Part shown: positions 1 to 7,395 of the stretch, piece after piece
Position numbering within the stretch: position 1 is the first letter of the stretch
Layout of the letters: every line of letters begins with the position of its first letter
Source of the DNA: Shewanella insulae
Lineage (GTDB): Bacteria > Pseudomonadota > Gammaproteobacteria > Enterobacterales > Shewanellaceae
Length of the DNA: 64,000 nucleotides
Reading direction: 5' to 3'
NCBI RefSeq assembly: GCF_009831655.1
Contig: NZ_WRPA01000012.1
Coordinates: 109,176-173,175, forward strand
The notes under the pieces: model-generated
Seen by the model: the letters and a program-made list of their open reading frames with translations, nothing else
Databases searched by the model: none
Told to the model about the DNA's origin: nothing
Translations under genes and position numbers: made by a program

Positions 1-108
1 GATCTTCGCTCTCGCTTAGAGGCAAGGAGGTGGGGGAACCGCTGGGTGATAAAGGCCAGGGATAACAGCCAGGCTGAGCCGAGTGAAAAGTCAGAAAGTG
101 TATCTTAA
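1..108 (+). CDS. C-terminal tail of a protein cut by the window edge
   Basis: One frame is open from the first base to a TAA at 106-108. It encodes 35 residues that begin DLRSRLEARRWGNRW and finish in a Glu/Ser/Lys-rich tail. The stop lies 3 bp from the stop of the convergent regulator gene. The basic-aromatic stretch would suit the cytoplasmic end of a membrane protein. A tetrathionate reductase subunit would fit the neighbouring TtrSR-like genes, but 35 residues are too few to identify the family. Confidence 0.4.
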   Translation, partial: DLRSRLEARRWGNRWVIKARDNSQAEPSEKSESVS

Positions 109-111
109 GTG

Positions 112-735
112 TCAGATTTGGCTGTATTTTGCCAGTTCGGCCAGGTTGTGTACCTTGAGCTTTTTCATCACGTTAGATCTGTGCACTTCTATGGTGCGCA
201 GCGATAAATAGAGTGCCTCGGAAAGTTGCTTGTTGGTTTTACCTTGAATCAACAGTTCCAGAACTTGATGTTCACGCTCGCTGAGGGTGGCCAGGTTTTG
301 ACTCAGCTGTAGCGCCTCGAAGGCCTTCTGGCTGTGGAGCATGCTCTTGTCGATGGCGGCCGCCAAGGCCTGACCCGAGACAGGTTTTTGGAAGAAGTCG
401 CAGGCGCCCTGGCGAAAGGCGTTGACCGCCATGGGCAGGTCACCATGGCCGGTGAGAAAGATGATCCCAAGTGGGCTTTGCTGGTCCAGGAGTTCCTGTT
501 GCAGCGCCTGACCGCTAATTGCTGGCATGCGGCTGTCGAGGATGACGCAGCCTGGCTGGCTCAGATCCACCTCTTTAAGAAAGTGCAGGCCAGAGACGAA
601 GGTGGTCATCTCATAGCCGAACTGGCGCAGCATGAAGCTGAGGGAATCGAGGACGGCTTCGTCATCGTCCACCAGATAGAGGGGCAGGGGCTGCGGCATA
701 GGTTGAGACATAGGTTGAGGCATAGATTGCGGCAT
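112..735 (-). CDS. ttrR: TtrR-like two-component response regulator (FixJ/LuxR type)
   Basis: This 207-residue cytoplasmic regulator has an N-terminal receiver domain (LYLVDDDEAV acidic pocket, phospho-acceptor Asp in VILDSRMP, Lys in FFQKPV) and a C-terminal LuxR-type helix-turn-helix (LSEREHQVLELL, then NKQLSEALYLSLRTIEVHRSNVMKKL). The length matches TtrR. It is divergent from a sensor kinase of the TtrS type, so the two very likely form one phosphorelay; tetrathionate as the signal is inferred from family only. The first 12 codons are a tandem repeat that supplies four in-frame ATGs (735, 723, 711, 699). No convincing Shine-Dalgarno precedes any of them, so the exact start is uncertain. 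ATG 699 would already give a complete receiver domain. Confidence 0.75.
   Translation of the reverse strand: MPQSMPQPMSQPMPQPLPLYLVDDDEAVLDSLSFMLRQFGYEMTTFVSGLHFLKEVDLSQPGCVILDSRMPAISGQALQQELLDQQSPLGIIFLTGHGDLPMAVNAFRQGACDFFQKPVSGQALAAAIDKSMLHSQKAFEALQLSQNLATLSEREHQVLELLIQGKTNKQLSEALYLSLRTIEVHRSNVMKKLKVHNLAELAKYSQI
697..735. repeat. 12-bp tandem repeat in the start region of ttrR
   Basis: Three 12-bp units (697-708, 709-720, 721-732) plus a final CAT encode the repeated Met-Pro/Ser-Gln-Pro/Ser motif at the N-terminus of the regulator. Each unit contains an in-frame ATG, so gain or loss of units would alter the number of candidate starts without shifting the frame. Confidence 0.8.
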
Positions 736-938
736 AGCTTAAGTGGGTCGTTAGCCTTGTATTATACCTAGCCTAGCGCCTCTGCTTTTGGCTGGCAAAA
801 GGGGCATTTGGGCCTTTGAGACAGATCACTAAATGATAATTTTCTGATGGAGTCACGAGGGGATGTTTGCACCGCCTCACATCAAACTGCCCCTTTCTTG
901 CCTAGAGTAGTAGGTTCAATAAAGTGACTGGGCGAGCG

Positions 939-2807
939 ATGAAAGGGCGATTGGGTTATTGGTTGAGATCTTGTCTGCGGGCGGGATGGCTAAATCTCTG
1001 TATATCTGGCCTGTTTGCGTCAAGCCTGTTGCTGTTTAGCCAGCTAGCCCTTGCCGCGACGCCCGAAACAAGTACCGACGACCTTATTCATTTCAGGGTC
1101 GGGGTGCTGGCTAATCACGGGGTGCAGAAGGGGATAGAGCGCTGGCAGCCCATGATGGAGTATCTGTCTCAGGAGGTGCCGGGTACGCATTTCGAGGTGG
1201 TTCCGGTGGATTTCGACGAGATGAGCCGCCAGCTGCTGGCCCACGAGCTACAGTTTATCGTCACCAACCCGGGGCAATACTTTAACCTCAGCAGTAACTT
1301 CCCCCTCTCCTGGCTGGCGACCATGAAGAGCCATATGCATGGCGGCGCCACCTTTGCCATCGGCTCTACCATCATCGTGCGCGCCGACAGCCAGATCTAC
1401 ACCCTCAAGGATCTCGAAGGCAAACACCTGGTGGCCAGCGATCCCCAGGCCTTGGGGGGCTATCAGGCCGCCATCGGCCTGCTGCATAAGATGGGCTATA
1501 ACCCGGAGAACTACTTCGGCTCGCTGCGCTTCCTGGGCTTTCCCCTGGAGCCCATCGTCTATCAGGTGCGCGACGGCACGGTGGATGCGGCCATCACGCC
1601 CTTCTGCACCCTGGAGGAGATGATTCAGGACGGCCTGGTGAAGAAGGAAGACTTCAGGGTGATCCACCCCACCATGCCGGCGGGCTATGAGTGCCTGGTG
1701 AGCACTCAGCTCTACCCCAACTGGTCCTTTGCCGCCGCCGATACCGTGCCGCCAGCCATCACCCAGAAGATCACCCAGGCCCTCTATGCACTGGGGCCGG
1801 ACCATCCCGCCGCCGTTCAGGCCAAGACCCTGGGTTGGACGGCGCCCATCAGCCAGCTCAAGGTGATCAAGCTGTTTAAGGAGCTGCAACTCAAGGCGCC
1901 ACCGCCGCCGCTGCACTACACGGTGCTCAAATGGATGGAGAAGAACAAGGAGTGGGGCCTGGCGCTGCTGTTGCTGTTTCTGGTGTCCACCGTCTATCAC
2001 CTCTGGCTGGAGTATAAGTTCAGGCAGAAGAGCGATTTTCTGATCGACACAGAGCGTCAGCTCAAGGATAAGGCGCTGCAGGTGGAGCGGATGAAGAGTG
2101 CGGCTATTCTCGGCGAGATAGGCTCGGGCCTGGCCCATGAGCTGAATCAGCCCATCGCCGCCATCACTCAATACAGCGAGGGGGGCATGATGCAGCTCAA
2201 CAGCCGCGGCGATGCCGACTCAGATCTGTATGAGCTGCTGGCCAAGATCAATGCCCAGTCTGCCCGGGCCGGCGCCGTGGTGCACCGCATCCGTGGCTTG
2301 CTCAAACGGCGTAAATCCCAATATGAAGCCCTCTCCTTAGACGAAGTGGTCACCAACACACTAGCGCTATTTCGCCGCGAGTTTCAGCAGCAGGGCATCG
2401 TCCTCACCCAGGAGGTGCGGGGTGAACCCTACAGCCTGTTTGGCGACGGCGTCGGCCTGAGTCAGGTGCTGGTGAATCTGATCAAGAACAGCCTGGACGC
2501 CATGGCCGAGATGAAACCCGACAGGGAGAAGCGACTGCTGCTGACCCTTGAATATGGCGCCCAGCAGGCGACCCTCAAGCTGGTGGACAATGGCCCAGGC
2601 CTCAAGGGCAAGGCGCAGGATCTCATGGCCTCCTTCTACTCCACCAAGGACGACGGCCTGGGACTAGGTCTGGCCATCTGTTGCGACGTGATCCGCCAGC
2701 ACAAGGGGCAGTTCACCATAGATAACTGTGCCGATCATGCCGACCTTCCCTGGCGGGAGGGATGCGTGGTGAGTTTGAGTTTGCCAAGAAACTCGGGGGC
2801 TTGTTAG
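939..2807 (+). CDS. ttrS: TtrS-like sensor histidine kinase with PhnD-type sensor domain
   Basis: Numbering from the upstream in-frame GTG at 924, the 627-residue protein has a long signal or anchor segment (to about residue 44), a periplasmic PhnD/phosphonate-binding-like domain (about 55-320), one membrane helix (about 344-362), and a cytoplasmic kinase. The kinase carries an H-box with His405 (LAHELNQPIA), an N-box (NLIKNSLDAM, 518-527) and the G-boxes DNGPGL and GLGLGLAI. This is the TtrS layout; known TtrS proteins sense tetrathionate and signal to TtrR. I chose ATG 939 over GTG 924 because it gives a shorter n-region, but neither has a strong ribosome site. The ligand cannot be read from sequence. 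Confidence 0.75.
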   Translation: MKGRLGYWLRSCLRAGWLNLCISGLFASSLLLFSQLALAATPETSTDDLIHFRVGVLANHGVQKGIERWQPMMEYLSQEVPGTHFEVVPVDFDEMSRQLLAHELQFIVTNPGQYFNLSSNFPLSWLATMKSHMHGGATFAIGSTIIVRADSQIYTLKDLEGKHLVASDPQALGGYQAAIGLLHKMGYNPENYFGSLRFLGFPLEPIVYQVRDGTVDAAITPFCTLEEMIQDGLVKKEDFRVIHPTMPAGYECLVSTQLYPNWSFAAADTVPPAITQKITQALYALGPDHPAAVQAKTLGWTAPISQLKVIKLFKELQLKAPPPPLHYTVLKWMEKNKEWGLALLLLFLVSTVYHLWLEYKFRQKSDFLIDTERQLKDKALQVERMKSAAILGEIGSGLAHELNQPIAAITQYSEGGMMQLNSRGDADSDLYELLAKINAQSARAGAVVHRIRGLLKRRKSQYEALSLDEVVTNTLALFRREFQQQGIVLTQEVRGEPYSLFGDGVGLSQVLVNLIKNSLDAMAEMKPDREKRLLLTLEYGAQQATLKLVDNGPGLKGKAQDLMASFYSTKDDGLGLGLAICCDVIRQHKGQFTIDNCADHADLPWREGCVVSLSLPRNSGAC

Positions 2808-2919
2808 CGGGGAAGTTAGCCGGTTTGGGCTAATCGGCAAATTAGCCTTGTTACCGTTGATTACATTAGTTGTAGTTTGAGTTTAGTTACTTAGTTGTAG
2901 CGTTAACCTGAGCTGTTAC

Positions 2920-3060
2920 CTAACGCCTGCCCGGCGGGGGAATGTGCAAGCACTCTTTTGGCACGCTGTGAATATCCCTATACGCTTCACGGCGGCGTCC
3001 ATGCCGCCGAGAGCCAAAAGCGCGCTTACACCCGTATCTAAACGTCTCTTCGATTTGGCG
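2920..3060 (-). repeat. Left copy of an inverted ~140-bp intergenic repeat
   Basis: Bases 2920-2940 are the exact reverse complement of 5320-5340 (21 of 21). The other end (3041-3060, AACGTCTCTTCGATTTGGCG) matches the complement of 5197-5216 at 17 of 20 positions. The distance between the two conserved ends is almost the same in both copies (101 and 104 bp), while the middle differs but is also palindromic (for example GGCGGCGTCC-ATGCCGCC). Conserved ends with a variable folded middle suggest a mobile or REP-like element; the class is not known. Confidence 0.7.
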
Positions 3061-3243
3061 GTATTGGGTGCGAGTAGCGTTTGGTGGCATGCTTACTTGT
3101 TGAGTGAGTTTGAAGGCCTAGTTGGGTCAAGGAGAGTTGATCACCATCTAGTAATGATTTAGTGGCAACCATAAGAGAATTAAGACGTTTTTTGTGGATG
3201 GAAGCGCATTGATTGCTAAGAGAGTCATGTAGTATCGTAATGT

Positions 3244-3307
3244 CACGCATGGTGTTGTTCTAGTTTGTTTTTGGCGAAATTGATTAGATCAAACAGCACC
3301 ATGCGTG
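3244..3307. repeat. 64-bp element with 11-bp perfect terminal inverted repeats
   Basis: CACGCATGGTG (3244-3254) is matched exactly in reverse complement at 3297-3307, and the pairing continues imperfectly inward. The 42-bp interior is AT-rich and codes for nothing. It could be a small non-autonomous element or a transcript stem-loop. Confidence 0.6.
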
Positions 3308-3330
3308 TCTACTAATTGATTGTAAAAGGA

Positions 3331-3365
3331 ATTATCTGGGGATTCCCTAGATAACGGCGTTAGCT
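3331..3365. repeat. Hairpin and 7-mer pair at the 5' edge of the AT-rich gene
   Basis: A stem TTATCT/AGATAA with an inner GGG/CCC pairing is followed directly by AGATAAC (3349-3355), GGC, and GTTAGCT (3359-3365). The same two 7-mers, with roles exchanged (AGCTAAC and GTTATCT), bound the hairpin at the other end of the gene (5053-5107). This looks like a recombination junction, but the mechanism is inferred. Confidence 0.35.
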
Positions 3366-3396
3366 CTCATCACAAAAACTCAACATTGTAGAAAAT

Positions 3397-5058
3397 ATGA
3401 ACATTGAAAAAGAAAAGGAACGGTTATCACAGCAAAAAATGCTTGATTCCATTCTTCATGAGCCAAAACCAACAGAAATGTTGACGGTCTATTTCTCTGA
3501 CTATGGAAGTGGAGATCATAATTATGGGATCTACTGTGCTCTAGTTCCAATAGACCAAAAGGAAGAAGTTCTCTCAAGTTATACGTGGGATTTGAGCATT
3601 GGCTCAGGAATACCCGGTTCCTGCGTTTATTATGATGAAGGTGTAGAGACTCCCGAATATCACAGGTTTGGTAGTGATAATGGTGTTGAGCCTCTCGTTA
3701 TTTGTAGAGAATTTCATGGCTTTAAAGATGACTATAAGGAAGTCTGTGAAGAGTTCCGGTTGTTTCATAATCTATATCATGATCATATCAACAACAGATA
3801 TATAAAAATTGATGATGACGGTAATGAAGCAATAATTATTGAAATAAAATCAAACCACATACAGATCAGAACAAAAGAGCTGAAACAATTTCTTGCCATT
3901 AAGGAAATGTATTTATCAATACAATTTGACTGTAGAGAACACTCTCTACTTTCAGAAGATGAATTATCTCTTGATGGCAAAGAATCATCCGAAGAAAGTG
4001 AATTTCATATATGGACACTTGCATATGGTGATTTTGGTGGCATTAGTGAGCATCAAGCTTTTTCTAGAATGCTGGGTAAAAAACTAATTAAACCGTTTCC
4101 TAAATCAAAAAGTGGCTTATATGGATTCACAAAAGAAGAGCCAAAGAAATACGTCGACTTCATCATAGACTCAGATGAAGTAGGAGATGATGTTTCATAT
4201 AGCTCAAACCCTGACTTGCTTGCTAACTTTTTTGGTGCAAACCCAGAAGCACCAAATTATCTGACACCTGTTCATTTTAAAAAAGAGGTATTGGATAAAT
4301 ACTATGGAAAACCAAGCAAATATGCTGTTAGTGATTCTAATCTTAGCTGCGCGAGCTTGTGGGGACTACAAATAGATAATCACCATGACGGCAAGGTGTG
4401 TGTTTGGCTGGGGGATTTGGGTAGAGACCTTCCCTATGAGGAACAACTACATTGGAGATCATACAATATTGCACCATCTGGAGGTGTAAGCGAAACTTAT
4501 TATAAGCGTCAAATAATGGCACAATTTACTGACTCTGATCGCTTAGAGCATGTATTCAAATCCAAGTACTCCGAGTTACAAAAAGTTAGCACAGAAAAAT
4601 TAGGATGGAACCTATTGCTCCCTCTAAATGATGAAGATATTCATCACTTTGAGTGTCTAAGGATTCCATCAACAAACGAGCAGCGTGATTTTGATGATCT
4701 GGTTCTTGGCCTTACCAAAGTTCTCATAGACTCTTTAAATGAGAAGCAATTGAACAAATTCATTGAAAAAGAGTTGAGAGGAGGCATAAAAGGTGGGATA
4801 TCTCGTTTAGAAGCCGTCTTTAAAAATAACTGCATAGAAGAGTATGAAAATCATATTCAGTTTTTGCGTATGCTTCAAAACTTGCGCTCCAGCAGCTCAG
4901 CTCATAGAAAAGGCAGTAACTACAAAAAAATTGCTACCGAGTTTGAAATCGGAAGCAAAGATTTGATTTCTGTTTTTGGGGGAATACTAGCAAAGTCAGT
5001 AGATCTTCTGGATTATTTCATAGGGGTATGTTCCTCTGCAGAATTACAAAAAAGCTAA
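3397..5058 (+). CDS. Unknown AT-rich protein with HEPN-like C-terminal region
   Basis: I do not recognise this 553-residue protein. There is no signal peptide or membrane segment, so it is probably cytoplasmic. Residues 1-400 are acidic and rich in aromatic residues, with no motif I can name. Residues about 425-545 look all-helical and contain LRSSSSAHRKG, an R497-x5-H503 spacing of the kind used as the catalytic motif of HEPN ribonucleases. Base composition and codon use (many AAA, ATA, AGA) differ sharply from its neighbours, indicating recent transfer. It stands alone between inverted repeats, with an attC-like hairpin overlapping its stop. A defence or toxin role would fit a HEPN domain and this setting, but that is a hypothesis. 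The ATG at 3397 has only a weak ribosome site. Confidence 0.8.
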   Translation: MNIEKEKERLSQQKMLDSILHEPKPTEMLTVYFSDYGSGDHNYGIYCALVPIDQKEEVLSSYTWDLSIGSGIPGSCVYYDEGVETPEYHRFGSDNGVEPLVICREFHGFKDDYKEVCEEFRLFHNLYHDHINNRYIKIDDDGNEAIIIEIKSNHIQIRTKELKQFLAIKEMYLSIQFDCREHSLLSEDELSLDGKESSEESEFHIWTLAYGDFGGISEHQAFSRMLGKKLIKPFPKSKSGLYGFTKEEPKKYVDFIIDSDEVGDDVSYSSNPDLLANFFGANPEAPNYLTPVHFKKEVLDKYYGKPSKYAVSDSNLSCASLWGLQIDNHHDGKVCVWLGDLGRDLPYEEQLHWRSYNIAPSGGVSETYYKRQIMAQFTDSDRLEHVFKSKYSELQKVSTEKLGWNLLLPLNDEDIHHFECLRIPSTNEQRDFDDLVLGLTKVLIDSLNEKQLNKFIEKELRGGIKGGISRLEAVFKNNCIEEYENHIQFLRMLQNLRSSSSAHRKGSNYKKIATEFEIGSKDLISVFGGILAKSVDLLDYFIGVCSSAELQKS

Positions 5059-5107
5059 CAGGTGCGTGCAGGTGAGGCCTTCGGAGCATCTGTCGCAAGC
5101 GTTATCT
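5053..5107 (+). repeat. attC-like hairpin overlapping the stop codon of the AT-rich gene
   Basis: AGCTAAC (5053-5059) includes the TAA stop and pairs at 6 of 7 positions with GTTATCT (5101-5107). Between them TGCG/CGCA, CAG/CTG and TG/CA pair with one or two unpaired bases on one strand, as in the folded stem of integron attC sites. The 55-bp length is like the shortest attC sites. Against it: the outer 7-mers match the attC consensus only in AAC/GTT, and no integrase gene is in the window. Confidence 0.4.
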
Positions 5108-5196
5108 CATAGAAATTTTTATCCGAAACTGACAGGTTAGAGTTAAGGCTTTAACTCGAAAATGTCCAAAAATGTTTTAGAGCTAGGCTGTCCAGT

Positions 5197-5340
5197 AACG
5201 TTAAATCGAAGAGGCGTTGGATACCTGGTGTAGATACGCCGGTGAGCTTCCGAAACAGGGATGTTTCGGCAGAGCCTAAAGGGATTTATTTATGGCGTCT
5301 CACAGGCGTATCTGCACAACCCCCGCCGGGCAGGCGTTAG
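5197..5340 (+). repeat. Right copy of the inverted ~140-bp intergenic repeat
   Basis: Its right end (5320-5340) is the perfect complement of 2920-2940, and its left end (5197-5216) matches 3041-3060 at 17 of 20. Inside, GTGTAGATACGCC pairs with GGCGTATCTGCAC, and CCGAAAC pairs with GTTTCGG around AGGGAT, so the whole unit can fold into a long branched stem. It lies in opposite orientation to the left copy, bracketing about 2.1 kb that includes the AT-rich gene. Confidence 0.7.
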
Positions 5341-5484
5341 ATCGCCATGAAGGTGCGACCTTCAGTTACCTATCCAATATCAATACGGCTTAGTCGCTTC
5401 ATTCCATCACTCGAAAACGGGTTGAAATTCCCCTAGGATTGGCAACAACCTACCAATAAAACTCAACCTTCCATCAAACTCGAT

Positions 5485-5508
5485 AAAAACTGAGTTCCCA
5501 GTTTTTTT
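5485..5508 (+). terminator. Possible AT-rich intrinsic terminator
   Basis: AAAAACTG and CAGTTTTT form an 8-bp stem around AGTTCC, followed by further T residues. It could end transcripts from the islet before cydD. The stem has only two G-C pairs, so strength is doubtful. Confidence 0.35.
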
Positions 5509-5520
5509 GATCTAGCTCAA
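5507..5520. promoter_or_regulatory. FNR/EtrA-type box upstream of cydD
   Basis: TTGATCTAGCTCAA matches the FNR palindrome TTGAT-N4-ATCAA at 9 of 10 defined positions and ends 111 bp before the cydD start. FNR-family control of cyd genes is well established, and Shewanella has the homologue EtrA. Whether it activates or represses here cannot be read from the position alone. Confidence 0.45.
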
Positions 5521-5631
5521 TTTTTGTGAGCCTACTAACAATTCCCCACCCGCTGGTTTATTCCTGTGCGTGAGCCTGCGATACTCTTGCCATCGAACTT
5601 AGTGTCCCTGCCTGATAACGCGCGGAGCTCA

Positions 5632-7395
5632 ATGGATAAGACCCTCGAAAAAGTCCTCGGCCGCTGGCTTAAGCAGCAAAAATCGGCCTGTGGCGCCTAC
5701 CTCAATCTGACCGTGTTGTTTGGTGTGCTTACCGGCTTCGCCCTGGTGGCCCAGGCCTATCTGCTGGCGACCATGCTCCATGGCTTGATCATCGAAAACC
5801 AGCCCCGTGAGGCCTTTACCGGCGAATTCATCGCCCTGATTGGTGTGATAGTGCTGCGCTCAGCGCTGGCCTATGGCCGTGAGCGCATCAGTTTCAAGGC
5901 GGGGATGTTGCTGCGTAGCCGTATTCGTCAGACTGTACTGGATAAGCTGGTGGAGCTGGGGCCTGTGTTTATCAAGGGGCGTCCGGCGGGGAGCTGGGCC
6001 AGCATAGTGCTGGAGCAGGTGGAAGACCTTCACGATTTCTATGCTAAATACCTGCCGCAGATGATGCTGGCGGGTTTCATTCCCCTGACCATATTGGCCG
6101 TGGTGTTTCCCATCAACTGGGCGGCGGGCATCATTCTGCTGGCCACCGCGCCGTTGATCCCCCTGTTTATGATCTTGGTGGGCATGGGCGCCGCCGATGC
6201 TAACCGCAAAAACTTCGGCGCCCTGTCGCGACTGAGCGGCCACTTCATGGATAGGCTGAGGGGGCTTGGCACCCTGCGTCTGTTCCATGCGGGAGAGCGG
6301 GAGCAGAAGGCGATCGAGAGCGCCTCGGAGGAATTTCGCAGCCGCACCATTGCGGTGCTGCGCATGGCTTTTCTTAGCTCGGCGGTGCTGGAGTTCTTCG
6401 CCGCCGTCTCTATCGCCGTGCTGGCGGTCTATTTCGGTTTTAGCTTCCTGGATCATCTCGACTTCGGTCACTATGGCGCTGGTATGACGCTGTTTATCGG
6501 CCTGTTTGTGCTGATTCTGGCGCCCGAGTTTTACCAGCCCTTGCGGGACATGGGCACTCACTATCATGCCAAGGCCCAGGCCATAGGCGCCGCCGAGGCT
6601 TTGATGGATCTGCTGAATCATCAAGGGGATGAGGCTGATGATGCGCCGTGCGTGCCTTTTACAAGTGAGACGCCTTTGAGCATTAAGCTGCAAGGGGCCG
6701 AGGTGTTAAGCCCGGACGGCCAGGTGTTGCTGGGGCCGATAACGGCCGAGGTTATCGGCGGAGAGCAGCTTGCCATCGTCGGGCCGAGTGGGGCGGGCAA
6801 GACCAGCCTGCTTAACATGTTATTGGGCTTCTTATCCTATCGCGGCAGCGTCCTGATAAATGGTACGGAGCTGAGCAGCCTAGACAGGGAGAGCTATCGT
6901 TATCATCTCGCCTGGCTGGGGCAGGAGCCGCAGCTGTTTCACGGCACCATTGGCGACAACGTCGCCATGGGCAAGGAGATGTCGGATGAAGCCATCTATA
7001 AATTGCTGGACGACGCCCGTATCGGCGACTTCGTGCGGGCGCAGCCTCTTGGGCTATCTCACCCCATAGGGGAACAGAGCGCCGGGGTCTCGGTGGGGCA
7101 GGCCCAGCGCCTCTGTCTGGCTAGGGCCCTCGGTCAGTCGGCCAAGCTGTTTGTGCTCGATGAGCCGACCGCCAGCCTGGACAGCCACAGCGAGGCGGCG
7201 GTGATGCAGGCGCTTATTGATGCGCGTAAAGGCGCCACCAGTGTGCTGGTGACCCATCGCCTGGATGCCCTCATCGACATGGACAAGATCTGGGTGCTGG
7301 ATGGCGGCAAGCTGGTGCAGCAGGGGGATTATCACACCCTGATGGCCGAGCCCGGGCTGTTTAGCGACCTGTGCCATCGACAGGAGGAGGCGTAA
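5632..7395 (+). CDS. cydD: CydD, cysteine/glutathione ABC exporter subunit
   Basis: CydD and CydC form a heterodimeric inner-membrane ABC exporter of cysteine and glutathione, needed to assemble cytochrome bd oxidase and periplasmic c-type cytochromes. This 587-residue half-transporter has six membrane helices in its first 320 residues and then an ATPase with Walker A (VGPSGAGKTSLLN), the CydD-type signature VSVGQAQR in place of LSGGQ, and Walker B (LFVLDEPTAS). I chose ATG 5632 because GGAG lies 6 bp upstream; an in-frame GTG at 5566 would add 22 residues without a signal. It overlaps cydC by one base (TAATG), so the two are translationally coupled. An FNR-like box lies 111 bp upstream. Confidence 0.93.
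   Translation: MDKTLEKVLGRWLKQQKSACGAYLNLTVLFGVLTGFALVAQAYLLATMLHGLIIENQPREAFTGEFIALIGVIVLRSALAYGRERISFKAGMLLRSRIRQTVLDKLVELGPVFIKGRPAGSWASIVLEQVEDLHDFYAKYLPQMMLAGFIPLTILAVVFPINWAAGIILLATAPLIPLFMILVGMGAADANRKNFGALSRLSGHFMDRLRGLGTLRLFHAGEREQKAIESASEEFRSRTIAVLRMAFLSSAVLEFFAAVSIAVLAVYFGFSFLDHLDFGHYGAGMTLFIGLFVLILAPEFYQPLRDMGTHYHAKAQAIGAAEALMDLLNHQGDEADDAPCVPFTSETPLSIKLQGAEVLSPDGQVLLGPITAEVIGGEQLAIVGPSGAGKTSLLNMLLGFLSYRGSVLINGTELSSLDRESYRYHLAWLGQEPQLFHGTIGDNVAMGKEMSDEAIYKLLDDARIGDFVRAQPLGLSHPIGEQSAGVSVGQAQRLCLARALGQSAKLFVLDEPTASLDSHSEAAVMQALIDARKGATSVLVTHRLDALIDMDKIWVLDGGKLVQQGDYHTLMAEPGLFSDLCHRQEEA

Larger units (their letters stand above)
2808..3396. other. Gene-free, palindrome-rich left flank of the accessory islet
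   Basis: These 589 bases hold no credible gene. They contain the left ~140-bp repeat (2920-3060), a palindrome (3244-3307) and a short hairpin next to the 7-mers AGATAAC/GTTAGCT (3331-3365). An open frame at 2944-3162 runs through the repeat and is best read as non-coding. Composition shifts from GC-rich to AT-rich across the stretch, as at the edge of an inserted segment. Confidence 0.6.
5108..5631. other. Gene-free right flank of the islet and cydD leader
   Basis: This 524-base stretch has no gene. It contains a small hairpin GAGTTAA-GGCT-TTAACTC near 5140-5158, the right copy of the ~140-bp repeat (5197-5340), a possible terminator (5485-5508), an FNR-like box (5507-5520) and the ribosome site of cydD. 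Composition returns to the chromosomal type after about 5340. Confidence 0.6.

Noticed and set aside
815..830. CRP-like site TTTGA-N6-TCACT between ttrR and ttrS
   Set aside because: Two of ten key bases differ from TGTGA-N6-TCACA and the position relative to a promoter is unknown.
1248..2171. 307-codon open frame antisense to ttrS
   Set aside because: Typical shadow frame of a GC-rich gene; the sense strand has clear kinase motifs.
2944..3162. 72-codon open frame on the plus strand
   Set aside because: It lies mostly within the left ~140-bp repeat and its flank, has no ribosome site, and its translation shows no domain.
2808..5631. Full integron
   Set aside because: Only one attC-like hairpin and no integrase gene are present; a single displaced cassette is the most that can be proposed.
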